Origin: Schlegelella_A sp038231215
GTDB lineage: Bacteria; Pseudomonadota; Gammaproteobacteria; Burkholderiales; Burkholderiaceae_C
DNA: 64,000 bases
Assembly (NCBI GenBank): GCA_038231215.1
Contig: JBBRLS010000023.1
Coordinates: forward strand, 1-64,000
Direction: 5' to 3'
Below the pieces are notes generated by a model. It was given only the letters and a program-made list of their open reading frames with translations. It had not been told where the DNA came from and did not search any database. A program made the position numbers and the translations under genes. Each line of letters opens with the position of its first letter. Position 1 is the stretch's first letter. This document shows, piece after piece, positions 37,557 through 45,347 of this stretch.

Positions 37557-37952
37557 GTGCGGTATCTGCTCGACACCGACACCTGCATCTACGTCATCAA
37601 CGTCAGGCCGCCGTCGGTCCTCGACCGGTTTCTTGCCCACGAGAAAGACGGCATCGGCGTGTCGGCGGTGACCGTGGGCGAGTTGTATTTCGGCGTGCGC
37701 AAGAGCGGCTCGCGGCGCAATCTGCTGGCGCTCGAGAAGTTTCTCTCGCCGCTCGTGGTTGCCGACTACGGCAGGGATGCCGCAACCGCTTACGGCGAGT
37801 TGCGTGCTGCCTTGGCAAAGAAGGGCACGCCCATCGGGCCGCTGGATACGCAGATCGCCGCACACGCTCTCGCGCTCGGCGTCATTCTGGTCAGCAACAA
37901 CTTGCGCGAATTCAAGAGGGTGCCGAAGCTTCGTCTGGAGAACTGGGCCTGA
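37557..37952 (+). CDS. vapC: VapC toxin (PIN domain), pair 4
   Basis: A 131-residue PIN ribonuclease: RYLLDTDTCIYVIN (Asp6), VTVGELYFGVRKS (Glu42), PIGPLDTQIAAHALALG (Asp97) and ILVSNNLREFKRVPKLRLEN (Asn115 in place of the last Asp, common in this subgroup). It matches the VapC group whose members cleave initiator tRNA or other tRNAs; the target here is unknown. The start is GTG 37557. Its end lies 13 bases from the converging acyl-CoA dehydrogenase gene, the right edge of the accessory segment. Confidence 0.9.
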   Translation: MRYLLDTDTCIYVINVRPPSVLDRFLAHEKDGIGVSAVTVGELYFGVRKSGSRRNLLALEKFLSPLVVADYGRDAATAYGELRAALAKKGTPIGPLDTQIAAHALALGVILVSNNLREFKRVPKLRLENWA

Positions 37953-37965
37953 CTCCCCGGGCCCC

Positions 37966-39129
37966 TCAGAACGATCGCGGCAAGCCGAGCACATGCTCGG
38001 CGACGTAGCTGAGGATCAGGTTGGTCGAGATCGGCGCGACCTGGTAGAGCCGCGTCTCGCGGAACTTGCGCTCGACGTCGTATTCGTCGGCAAAGCCGAA
38101 GCCGCCGTGGAACTGGATGCAGGCGTTGGCCGCTTCCCAGCTCGCTTTGGCCGCAAGGTATTTGGCCATGTTGGCCTCGGCGCCGCAGGGCTGCTCCGCG
38201 TCGAACAGCTCGCAGGCGCGAAAGCGCATCAGGTTGGCGGCCGTGACCTCGATCCAGGCCTCGGCGATCGGAAACTGCACGCCCTGGTTCTGGCCGATCG
38301 GCCGGCCGAAGACGATGCGCTCGCCCGCGTACTTCGTCACCCGGTCGATGAACCAGAAGCCGTCGCCGATGCACTCGGCGGCGATCAGCGTGCGCTCGGC
38401 GTTCAGCCCGTCGAGGATGTACCTGAAGCCGCGGCCTTCCTCGCCGATCAGGTTCTCGACCGGGATCTCCAGGTCCTCGAAGAACAGCTCGTTGGTCTCG
38501 TGGTTGACCATGTTGGCGATCGGCCGCACCGTCATGCCGCTCTTCTCGGCCTGGCGCAGGTCGACCATGAAGATCGACATGCCGTCGGTCTTTTTCTTCA
38601 CGTCGGCGAGCGCGGTCGTGCGCGCGAGCAGGATCATCCAGTCGCTGTGCTGCACGCGCGAGATCCAGACCTTCTGGCCGTTGATCACGTAGCGGTCGCC
38701 ACGGCGGACGGCGGTGGTGCGGATCTGCGTCGTGTCGGTGCCGCTGGTCGGCTCGGTGACGCCCATCGATTGCAGTCGCCACTCGCCGCTGGCGATCTTC
38801 GGCAGGTAGAAGTCCTTCTGCGCGGCGCTGCCGTGGCGCAGCAGCGTGCCCATGTTGTACATCTGGCCGTGGCAGGCGCCGGCATTGCCTCCCGAGCGAT
38901 TGATCTCTTCCATGATGACGCTGGCCTCGGCCAGGCCGAGCCCCGAGCCGCCGTATTCCTGCGGGATCAGCGCGGCGAGCCAGCCGGCGCGGGTCAGCGC
39001 TTCGACGAATTCCTCGGGGTAGCCGCGGCGCGCGTCGACCTCGCGGTGGTACGCGTCGGGAAAGGCCGTACACAGGGCGCGCACCGCATCGCGAATCTCG
39101 GCGTACCGGTCAGGGGCGGTGTTCGGCAT
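37966..39129 (-). CDS. Acyl-CoA dehydrogenase
   Basis: A 387-residue FAD-dependent enzyme for the alpha,beta-oxidation of a CoA thioester. The three-domain fold is complete: helical N-terminus (GWLAALIPQEYGGSGLGLAE), beta domain (QSMGVTEPTSGTDTTQIRTT, INGQKVWISRVQHSDWMILL), C-terminal helices with GRPIGQNQGVQFPIAEAWIE and CIQFHGGFGFADEYDVERKF. The Arg and Gly-Gly-Phe of the FAD site are present. Substrate chain is not predictable. ATG 39129 fits the family start. It diverges from TRAP transporter 1, which may import the acid to be degraded. Confidence 0.92.
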   Translation of the reverse strand: MPNTAPDRYAEIRDAVRALCTAFPDAYHREVDARRGYPEEFVEALTRAGWLAALIPQEYGGSGLGLAEASVIMEEINRSGGNAGACHGQMYNMGTLLRHGSAAQKDFYLPKIASGEWRLQSMGVTEPTSGTDTTQIRTTAVRRGDRYVINGQKVWISRVQHSDWMILLARTTALADVKKKTDGMSIFMVDLRQAEKSGMTVRPIANMVNHETNELFFEDLEIPVENLIGEEGRGFRYILDGLNAERTLIAAECIGDGFWFIDRVTKYAGERIVFGRPIGQNQGVQFPIAEAWIEVTAANLMRFRACELFDAEQPCGAEANMAKYLAAKASWEAANACIQFHGGFGFADEYDVERKFRETRLYQVAPISTNLILSYVAEHVLGLPRSF

Positions 39130-39230
39130 CGGGTCCGGCTTTTCGTCGCACTGTGGATAACCATCATTCTCGCGCCGGAGCGACTCCGCAGAATCGAGGC
39201 CTCCAGCCATTCGAGCATTGCAGGAACGCC

Positions 39231-40247
39231 ATGACCGCCTCAACGACCCGCCGCACGGCGCTCGCCGCCACCGCGCTCGCCATCGCCGCGCCCCGCGCCT
39301 TCGCGCAGGCGCCGATCGTCATCAAGTTCAGCCACGTCGTCGCCGCCGACACGCCGAAAGGCAACGGCTCCGAGTTCTTCGCCAAGCGTGCCGGCGAGCT
39401 GACCAAGGGCCGCGTCAAGGTCGAGGTCTATCCGAACAGCCAGCTCTACAAGGACAAGGAGGAGATGGAGGCGCTGCAGCTCGGCTCGGTGCAGATGCTC
39501 GCGCCCTCGCTTTCCAAGTTCGCGCCGCTCGGCGTGAAGGAGTTCGAGGTCTTCGACTTTCCCTACATCTTCGATGGCTACGGCGACCTGCACAAGATCA
39601 CCGAGGGCGCCGTCGGCAAGGGCCTGATGGCCAAGCTCGACGCCAAGGGCATCAGTGGCCTCGCCTTCTGGGACAACGGCTTCAAGTCCTTCTCGTCGAA
39701 CCGCAAGATGGTCGTGCCCGAGGACATGAAGGGCCTGAAGATGCGCATCCAGAGCTCGAAGGTGCTCGAGGCGCAGATGCGCGCGCTCGGCGCGATCCCG
39801 CAGGTGATGGCCTTTTCCGAGGTCTACCAGGGCCTGCAGACCGGCGTCGTCGACGGCACTGAAAACCCGCACTCGAACCTCTATTCGCAGAAGATGAACG
39901 AGGTGCAGAAGTACGTCACCCTCACCGACCACGGCTTCATCGGCTACGCCGTGGTCGTGAACAAGAAGTTCTGGGACGGGCTGCCCGCCGACATCCGCGG
40001 CCAGCTCACCCAGGCCATGGACGATGCGACCAGGTTCACCAACGAACAGGCGAAGAAGGACAACGACGAAGCGCTCGTCAAGGTCAAGGCCACCGGCAAG
40101 ACTGAGGTGCTCGCGCTCAGCAAGGAGCAGAAGGCGCTGTGGAAGAAGGCGCTCGCCAAGGTGCACAAGGAGATGGAGCCGCGCGTCGGCTCCGAGATCC
40201 TGCAGGCGGTCTACAAGGAAACCGGCTTCGATCCCTCGAAGCTCTGA
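39231..40247 (+). CDS. dctP: TRAP transporter solute-binding protein, DctP family (system 1)
   Basis: A 338-residue periplasmic protein with an N-terminal TTRRTALAATALAIAAPRAF signal that has Tat-like twin Arg. Family sequences: FSHVVAADTPKGNGSEFFAK, VEVYPNSQLYKDKEEMEALQ, MRIQSSKVLEAQMRALGAIP (Arg that binds the carboxylate), VYQGLQTGVVDGTENPHSN. It catches an organic acid, probably a dicarboxylate, for the DctQM permease. GCAGGAA precedes ATG 39231. It is the first gene of dctPQM. Confidence 0.92.
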   Translation: MTASTTRRTALAATALAIAAPRAFAQAPIVIKFSHVVAADTPKGNGSEFFAKRAGELTKGRVKVEVYPNSQLYKDKEEMEALQLGSVQMLAPSLSKFAPLGVKEFEVFDFPYIFDGYGDLHKITEGAVGKGLMAKLDAKGISGLAFWDNGFKSFSSNRKMVVPEDMKGLKMRIQSSKVLEAQMRALGAIPQVMAFSEVYQGLQTGVVDGTENPHSNLYSQKMNEVQKYVTLTDHGFIGYAVVVNKKFWDGLPADIRGQLTQAMDDATRFTNEQAKKDNDEALVKVKATGKTEVLALSKEQKALWKKALAKVHKEMEPRVGSEILQAVYKETGFDPSKL

Positions 40248-40250
40248 ACC

Positions 40251-40883
40251 GTGCGGGCGATGAAGGTCCTCGACCATCTCGAGGAGTGGTTCATCGCGAC
40301 GCTGATGGGCGTGGCAACCATCATCGTCTTCCTGGCGGTGCTGCACCGCTACATGTCGGGCGTGTCGATTCCGCACCTGCAGGACTGGCTGCTCTCGCTC
40401 AACTTCTCTTGGGCGCAGGAAGCGACGATCTATCTCTTCGTCTGGATGGCTAAGTTCGGCGCCGCCTACGGCGTGCGCACCGGCATCCACGTCGGCGTCG
40501 ACGTCTTCATCAACCGCATGAAGGACAAGAACCGCGCCCGCTTCGTCATGTTCGGCTTGCTTGCCGGCGCGCTCTTCACGGGCACGGTGTCGATGCTCGG
40601 TGCCAATTTCGTCTGGCACAACGGCGCCCAGTACGCAATTCCGCATGCGCTCGGCATGAACGTCGAGGGCATGAGCGCCGGCCCGACGACGCCCGATCTC
40701 GAGTGGCCGACCTGGGTGATCTATCTGGCGATCCCGCTCGGCTCGGCGCTCATGTGCTTTCGCTTCGCGCAGGTCGCGTGGGGCTTCTCGCGCACCGGCG
40801 AGCTGCCCAAGCATGACCATTCCTTCGTCGAAGGCCTCGACGAAGTGACGCCGCACGACGCGGATCCGAAGGCAAGGACATGA
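40251..40883 (+). CDS. dctQ: TRAP transporter small permease, DctQ (system 1)
   Basis: A 210-residue inner-membrane subunit with four helices (EEWFIATLMGVATIIVFLAV, SWAQEATIYLFVWMAKFGAA, FVMFGLLAGALFTGTVSMLG, TWVIYLAIPLGSALMCFRFA). It is the DctQ type, with an extra loop of about 40 residues between helices 3 and 4. GTG 40251 or ATG 40260 may be the start. The TGA overlaps the dctM ATG (ATGA). It links DctP and DctM. Confidence 0.9.
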   Translation: MRAMKVLDHLEEWFIATLMGVATIIVFLAVLHRYMSGVSIPHLQDWLLSLNFSWAQEATIYLFVWMAKFGAAYGVRTGIHVGVDVFINRMKDKNRARFVMFGLLAGALFTGTVSMLGANFVWHNGAQYAIPHALGMNVEGMSAGPTTPDLEWPTWVIYLAIPLGSALMCFRFAQVAWGFSRTGELPKHDHSFVEGLDEVTPHDADPKART

Positions 40884-42157
40884 ACGGCGCCATCCTGTTC
40901 GGCTTGCTCGTGCTGCTCATGCTGACGGGCATGCCGATCTCGATCGCGCTCGGCCTGACGGTGCTGACCTTCATCTTCGGCTTCACCAACGTGCCGGTGC
41001 AGTCGGTGGCACTCAAGCTCTTCACCGGTCTAGAGAACTTCGAGATCATGGCGATCCCGTTCTTCATCCTCGCCGGCAACTTCCTCACGCACGGCGGCGT
41101 GGCGAAGCGGATGATCACCTTCGCGACCTCGCTGGTCGGCCACTTTCACGGCGGCCTCGGCCTCGCCGCGGTGCTGGCCTGCGCGATCTTCGCGGCGCTC
41201 TCGGGCTCGTCGCCGGCAACCGTCATCGCGATCGGCTCGATCCTGCTGCCAGCGATGGTCAAGGCCGGCTTTCCGCCGCGATTCGGCGCCGGCGTCATCA
41301 CTACTTCAGGCGCGCTCGGCATCCTGATTCCGCCCTCGATCGTGATGGTTATGTATGCGGTCTCGACCAACACCTCGGTCGGCCAACTCTTCATCGCGGG
41401 CGTCGTGCCCGGCATCGTGCTGGCGACGATGCTCGGCATCACGACCTGGTGGCGCGCGCGCAAGAACAACTACCCGCGCCAGCCCAGGGCGACCTGGGGC
41501 GAGCGCTGGCGCGCCTTTCGCAAGTCGTTCTGGGGCCTGCTGCTGATCCTCGTCGTCATGGGCGGCATCTACACCGGCCTCTTCACGCCGACCGAGGCCG
41601 CGGCGATGGCGGCGGTCTACTCGTTCTTCATCGCCGTCTTCGTCTACAAGGACCTGACGATCAAGGACGTGCCGCGCGTGCTGCTGCAGTCGGCCAACAT
41701 GAGCGCGATGCTGCTCTACATCATCACCAACGCGGTCCTGTTCTCGTTCGTGCTTTCCAATGAGCGCATCCCGCAGCAGCTCGCCGACTGGATGATCGGC
41801 ATGGGCCTCGGGCCGGTCGGTTTCCTGCTGCTCGTCAACGTGCTGCTGCTGGTCGCCGGCAACGTGATGGAGCCTTCGTCCATCGTGCTGATCATGGCGC
41901 CCATCCTCTTTCCGGTGGCGATGAAGCTGGGCATCGACCCCGTGCACTTCGGCATCCTGATCGTCGTCAACATGGAAGTCGGCATGTGCCACCCGCCGGT
42001 CGGGCTCAACCTCTACGTCGCTTCGGGCATCACGAAGATGGGCATCACCGAGCTCACCATCGCGGTCTGGCCGTGGCTTTTGACGATGCTCGTCTTCCTC
42101 GGCATCGTCACCTACTGGCCGGCAATGACGCTCTGGCTGCCGCACCTCATGCGCTGA
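40880..42157 (+). CDS. dctM: TRAP transporter large permease, DctM (system 1)
   Basis: A 425-residue membrane subunit with about 12 helices. The DctM signatures are clear: IAIPFFILAGNFLTHGGVAK is matched by MAIPFFILAGNFLTHGGVAK, AALSGSSPATVIAIGSILLP, GALGILIPPSIVMVMYAVST, MEPSSIVLIMAPILFPVAMK, VGMCHPPVGLNLYVASGITK. It transports the acid with sodium. Its 3' end overlaps the converging amidase gene by 11 bases. Confidence 0.93.
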   Translation: MNGAILFGLLVLLMLTGMPISIALGLTVLTFIFGFTNVPVQSVALKLFTGLENFEIMAIPFFILAGNFLTHGGVAKRMITFATSLVGHFHGGLGLAAVLACAIFAALSGSSPATVIAIGSILLPAMVKAGFPPRFGAGVITTSGALGILIPPSIVMVMYAVSTNTSVGQLFIAGVVPGIVLATMLGITTWWRARKNNYPRQPRATWGERWRAFRKSFWGLLLILVVMGGIYTGLFTPTEAAAMAAVYSFFIAVFVYKDLTIKDVPRVLLQSANMSAMLLYIITNAVLFSFVLSNERIPQQLADWMIGMGLGPVGFLLLVNVLLLVAGNVMEPSSIVLIMAPILFPVAMKLGIDPVHFGILIVVNMEVGMCHPPVGLNLYVASGITKMGITELTIAVWPWLLTMLVFLGIVTYWPAMTLWLPHLMR

Positions 42158-43559
42158 GCGGCTTCGGCCGCGCGATCGGCCGCACGGTCTCGTAGGCGCG
42201 CGCGGCGCGCAACACGAGCGCATCGCCGAACATCGGACCGACGATCTGCAGGCCGATCGGCAGGCCGTCTCGCGTCAGGCCGCAGGGGATGGTGCAGGCC
42301 GGCTGCTGGGTCAGGTTGAACGGATAGCTGAAGGGTGTCCATGCGAGCATCGCTTCGGCATTCATCGACGTGTGGCCGGCCGGCCTCGCGTCGAACGCCG
42401 GCACCGCCACCGACGGCGTGACGAGCAGATCGAAGCGCGTCATGAACTGGCGCATGTGCGAGCCCAGCTCGCTGCGCCGCATGTTGAGGCGCTGGAGGTC
42501 GAGCGTGCCGAGACGCGAGCCGAGCTCCGCCTGCGCCTTGAAATCGGGATCGGTGACGCTCTGCTGGGCGGCGGTGAGTCCGCTCCAGAGTCCCCACATG
42601 CCCGAGAACCACAGGCCGGTCGTGATCTCGAGCGGATCGGCGAAGCCGGGGTCGACCGCTTCGACGTGGGCGCCGAGCGATTCCAGATTGCGCACCGCCT
42701 GCGCCACCCCGGCGGCGACCTCTGGATCGACGATCTTCGCGTAGCCGAGCGCCGGCGAGAAGGCGATGCGCAGGCCGCGCACGCCGTCGTCGAGCCCTTG
42801 CAGGTAGTCGCTGTCGTCAGTCGGCAGCGAGGTCCAGTCGCGCGCGTCGGGGCGCTTCAGCACGTTCATCATCAGCGCCGCGTCGGCCACGCTCATGGTG
42901 TGCGGGCCGAGGTGGGCGACCGTTCCCATCGGCGAGAGCGGGTAGGCCGGCACACGGCCGAAGCTCGGCTTCAATCCGAAGTTGCCGCAGAAGGCGGCCG
43001 GGATGCGCACGCTGCCGGCGCCGTCGGTGCCGACCGAGATCGGCCCCATGCCCGAGGCCACCGCCGCCGCCGTTCCGCCCGACGAGCCGCCCGTGGTCCT
43101 GGCCGGGTTCCACGGATTGCGTGTGATGCCGGTGAGCGGCGAGTTGGTCTCACCCTTGCAGCCGAACTCGGGCGTCGTCGTCTTGCCGAGGATCACGGCG
43201 CCGGCTTCGCGCAGGCGTGCCGAGGCCGGCGCATCGACGTCCCAGCGCTGCTCCGGATCGACAGTGCGCGAGCCGCGCAAGGTCGGCCAGCCCCTGGCGA
43301 GGATCAAGTCCTTGATCGACACCGGCACGCCGTCGAGCGCGCCCATGGGTTCGCCGCGCGACCAGCGTGTCTCGCTCTCGCGCGCCGAGCGCAGCGCTTC
43401 GTCTTCAGCGAGAAAGCAGAACGCGTTGAGGATGGGCTGCAGCCTGGCGATGCGCGCCAGCACCGCCCCGGTCGCCTCGACGGGCGAGGCCTGGCGGCTT
43501 CGATAGAGCCGCAGCAGCTCGGTAGCGGTGCAGTCGGCAAGGTCGGTGGCGGTCGTCAT
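42147..43559 (-). CDS. Amidase (amidase-signature family)
   Basis: A 470-residue amidase. The Ser-Ser-Lys triad is visible: Lys83 in VPVSIKDLIL, Ser159 in TTGGSSGGTAAAVASG, Ser183 in GTDGAGSVRIPAAFCGN. The end VGPMFGDALVLRAARAYE is typical. It hydrolyses an amide to acid and ammonia and is close to but distinct from GatA; no gatB/gatC are near, so not a tRNA amidotransferase. Its place beside TRAP system 1 and the acyl-CoA dehydrogenase suggests use of an amide-derived acid. Confidence 0.88.
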   Translation of the reverse strand: MTTATDLADCTATELLRLYRSRQASPVEATGAVLARIARLQPILNAFCFLAEDEALRSARESETRWSRGEPMGALDGVPVSIKDLILARGWPTLRGSRTVDPEQRWDVDAPASARLREAGAVILGKTTTPEFGCKGETNSPLTGITRNPWNPARTTGGSSGGTAAAVASGMGPISVGTDGAGSVRIPAAFCGNFGLKPSFGRVPAYPLSPMGTVAHLGPHTMSVADAALMMNVLKRPDARDWTSLPTDDSDYLQGLDDGVRGLRIAFSPALGYAKIVDPEVAAGVAQAVRNLESLGAHVEAVDPGFADPLEITTGLWFSGMWGLWSGLTAAQQSVTDPDFKAQAELGSRLGTLDLQRLNMRRSELGSHMRQFMTRFDLLVTPSVAVPAFDARPAGHTSMNAEAMLAWTPFSYPFNLTQQPACTIPCGLTRDGLPIGLQIVGPMFGDALVLRAARAYETVRPIARPKPLSA

Positions 43560-43608
43560 CGGGCGGTCTTACTGGGGGCCGGCGCTGCAGGCTCGGTGAG
43601 CGATGCCT

Positions 43609-43860
43609 TCAAGAAAGCCGTTTTGGGCTTGGGTTACCTGGAAGAGGCCAACCGAACGCCGTTACGTACACCCGATCTTCCACTTCCCCAGAGTGCGAGG
43701 CCTGCATCAGCCGTCGACTCTTGGCCGCAGCATCGGCGAAATTCTCGCCTTCGGCAACGAACTCAGGCCGGTAAGGGTGCTCGCTGCCCTCGGGGAAGTT
43801 GTAAAAGAGGCTCACGTAGAACATCGGCACGGACTGCTCCTCAAGGCCGTTCGCGCTCAC
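43609..43860 (-). CDS. Small hypothetical protein, 83 residues
   Basis: Not recognised. GTG 43860 overlaps the stop of the lipoprotein gene (GTGA), so it appears to be read with it; an internal ATG at 43824 (MFYVSLFYNFPEGSEHPY) is another start. The sequence is soluble, rich in aromatic residues, with no signal peptide, membrane segment or Cys. FADAAAKSRRLMQASHSGE looks helical. No domain can be named. Confidence 0.5.
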   Translation of the reverse strand: MSANGLEEQSVPMFYVSLFYNFPEGSEHPYRPEFVAEGENFADAAAKSRRLMQASHSGEVEDRVYVTAFGWPLPGNPSPKRLS

Positions 43861-44633
43861 CGCGTATTGGTTGTACAGGAAGTCATCGTGCCGAACGTCT
43901 GACAGTCGGTGGTCGATGAGGTCGGCGCCGGGCGGGGTTGCGGTCGCGGTGAAGCTGGTGGCATCGGTGTAGCCAACAGCGCCGCAAGAGCGGCCTGCCG
44001 CTTGGCGGCATCCGTTTCGCGCCGAGCGATCTCGCGCGCCTCGTCATTTCGACGGCGACCGTCAAGTCTGACCGCCTCTATTCGGACGTTGAACTCGCCG
44101 AAGGAAATCGCGCCGCGATAGAGGGCTGCAAGGTTCGCGTCGATCACGGCCTTGGCCTGCTCGCCGATCCCGCGGTAAGGGTAGGGCACTACCTGTGCTC
44201 GCCACGCCGCCCCCTCATCGAAGCATCGTTCACGAACGCCCGCGTACATGCGTAGCGCCGCGCGGTCGGCCGCGTCTGGAACGGACTCATTCGACTGCAT
44301 GTCGAGCGTCGGGTGCTCAAGGCCGAGAACGAGCTTTCGTCGAAGGTCGGCAAGCGCAGGATCTGCAAGCGCCGCCTCATAGCAGGCCAGAGTGGGGTCG
44401 GACAACACCTGCGATGCTCCCCGCGCTGGGCACGACTGCGCGCAAACCTGCAACGCGTTCGAACAAGCGCTCTGCGTGTAGATGGGCGTCAGGGAGAACC
44501 TGCTGCTACATTCGGAATAGTTCGCGGCGCACCTCTGCCCGCATGTTGTCTCGACATTGCTCAGATCGACGTTAGGGGCGTTGGCGCAGCCAGACACTGC
44601 GGCAACAAGGAGCAAGGCGATCCAGCGTTTCAT
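43857..44633 (-). CDS. Hypothetical lipoprotein with Cys-rich N-terminal domain
   Basis: A 258-residue putative lipoprotein. The signal MKRWIALLLVAAVSGCAN ends with lipobox VSGC (Cys16). The mature N-terminus has six further Cys (TTCGQRCAANYSECSSRFSL to CSNALQVCAQSCPARG), likely disulfide-bonded. A central helical part and a Lys/Arg-rich coil (RNDEAREIARRETDAAKRQA) precede a Pro-rich tail ending DCQTFGTMTSCTTNTR, as seen on some other outer-membrane lipoproteins. A strong GGAGGAA lies 6 bases before ATG 44633. Its function is unknown; base composition looks a little lower in GC than neighbours. Confidence 0.7.
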   Translation of the reverse strand: MKRWIALLLVAAVSGCANAPNVDLSNVETTCGQRCAANYSECSSRFSLTPIYTQSACSNALQVCAQSCPARGASQVLSDPTLACYEAALADPALADLRRKLVLGLEHPTLDMQSNESVPDAADRAALRMYAGVRERCFDEGAAWRAQVVPYPYRGIGEQAKAVIDANLAALYRGAISFGEFNVRIEAVRLDGRRRNDEAREIARRETDAAKRQAALAALLATPMPPASPRPQPRPAPTSSTTDCQTFGTMTSCTTNTR

Positions 44634-44933
44634 AGGTTTCCTCCGTTAGCCCGAACGAGCGGTTTCTGTATGAGGGCCGCGCTCATGCTGATGGAGAACG
44701 TCGGGTTCCGGAAGGCCTCGCCGGCAGAGTTTGCGATATATCCGTGCCGGCGCACCATCCCGGTATACGCCAACCCGATCAGCTCACGCGGCAGCGCCCC
44801 GACGCACGCCGATCATGCTCGCATCAGCCCGGCTTGCGGTGTCGCCAACACGCGGGCCGCCGTGGACGTTGCAAGCTGTAGTCATCGCGACGCAGCGACG
44901 CGCAGACCATCGGCGATCAAGCGCTCTGGCGCC
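44634..44933. other. 300-base stretch without a gene
   Basis: Between the lipoprotein gene and the small basic membrane protein gene, both on the minus strand. Short open frames occur on both strands but none has a recognisable protein or a good ribosome-binding site. No tRNA, repeat or strong hairpin was seen. It must carry the lipoprotein promoter. A patch with GCGATATATCC near 44730 is the AT-richest part. Confidence 0.6.
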
Positions 44934-45233
44934 TCAGTGAATCTTGCGCCCCTTTTTCTTGAAGGACTTCGGCCGGTAGACGTTGCCGTCCCATTCGCCC
45001 TTGTCGGTGCGCGTGCCTTCGCGGGCGCGGCGGATCGCCGCCTCGGCGAGGCGACGGGCGCGCCGACGCGACGAGTTCCACGTGAAGATCGATTCGACTC
45101 GCTCGCCCGTGCGCCGGCTCCAGCGCGCAACGGCGTTGTCGAAGCGTTGCCGTCGGCGCGCGCCGAGGCCGAGCCTGAGCAGCATCACCAGACAGCCGGC
45201 GACGACGATGGCGGCGAGGATTTTTTCGAGCAC
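44934..45233 (-). CDS. Small basic membrane protein, function unknown
   Basis: About 99 residues: one N-terminal membrane helix (LEKILAAIVVAGCLVMLLRL) and then a strongly basic cytoplasmic tail (ARRRQRFDNAVARWSRR, SRRRARRLAEAAIRRARE, KSFKKKGRKIH). GTG 45233 is favoured, with AAGG 8 bases upstream; GTG 45242 or ATG 45305 are also open. The family looks conserved in Burkholderiales but has no known role. It diverges from the MFS gene. Confidence 0.6.
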   Translation of the reverse strand: MLEKILAAIVVAGCLVMLLRLGLGARRRQRFDNAVARWSRRTGERVESIFTWNSSRRRARRLAEAAIRRAREGTRTDKGEWDGNVYRPKSFKKKGRKIH

Positions 45234-45347
45234 TGGGGGCACCTTGCGCGATTGCGCGAACGGCACGGCCGATGTTAGCGCGCGAGCGCAGCCCCTGTGA
45301 TGCAAGCAGGGTCAGCCCGCTGGCATCGTGCGCGTTCGTTGGGCACA

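Noticed and set aside
29204..37965. Integrative element with integrase and attachment sites
   Set aside because: No integrase, transposase, tRNA edge or direct flanking repeat was seen at either end, so the region is described as accessory but not called a mobile element.
42147..43559. GatA subunit of the tRNA amidotransferase
   Set aside because: No gatB or gatC neighbours, and the sequence outside the signature fits general amidases better.
45297..45347. Longer N-terminus for the MFS transporter from GTG/ATG at 45297-45300
   Set aside because: The added residues are not hydrophobic or family-like and overlap the divergent promoter zone; kept only as an alternative.
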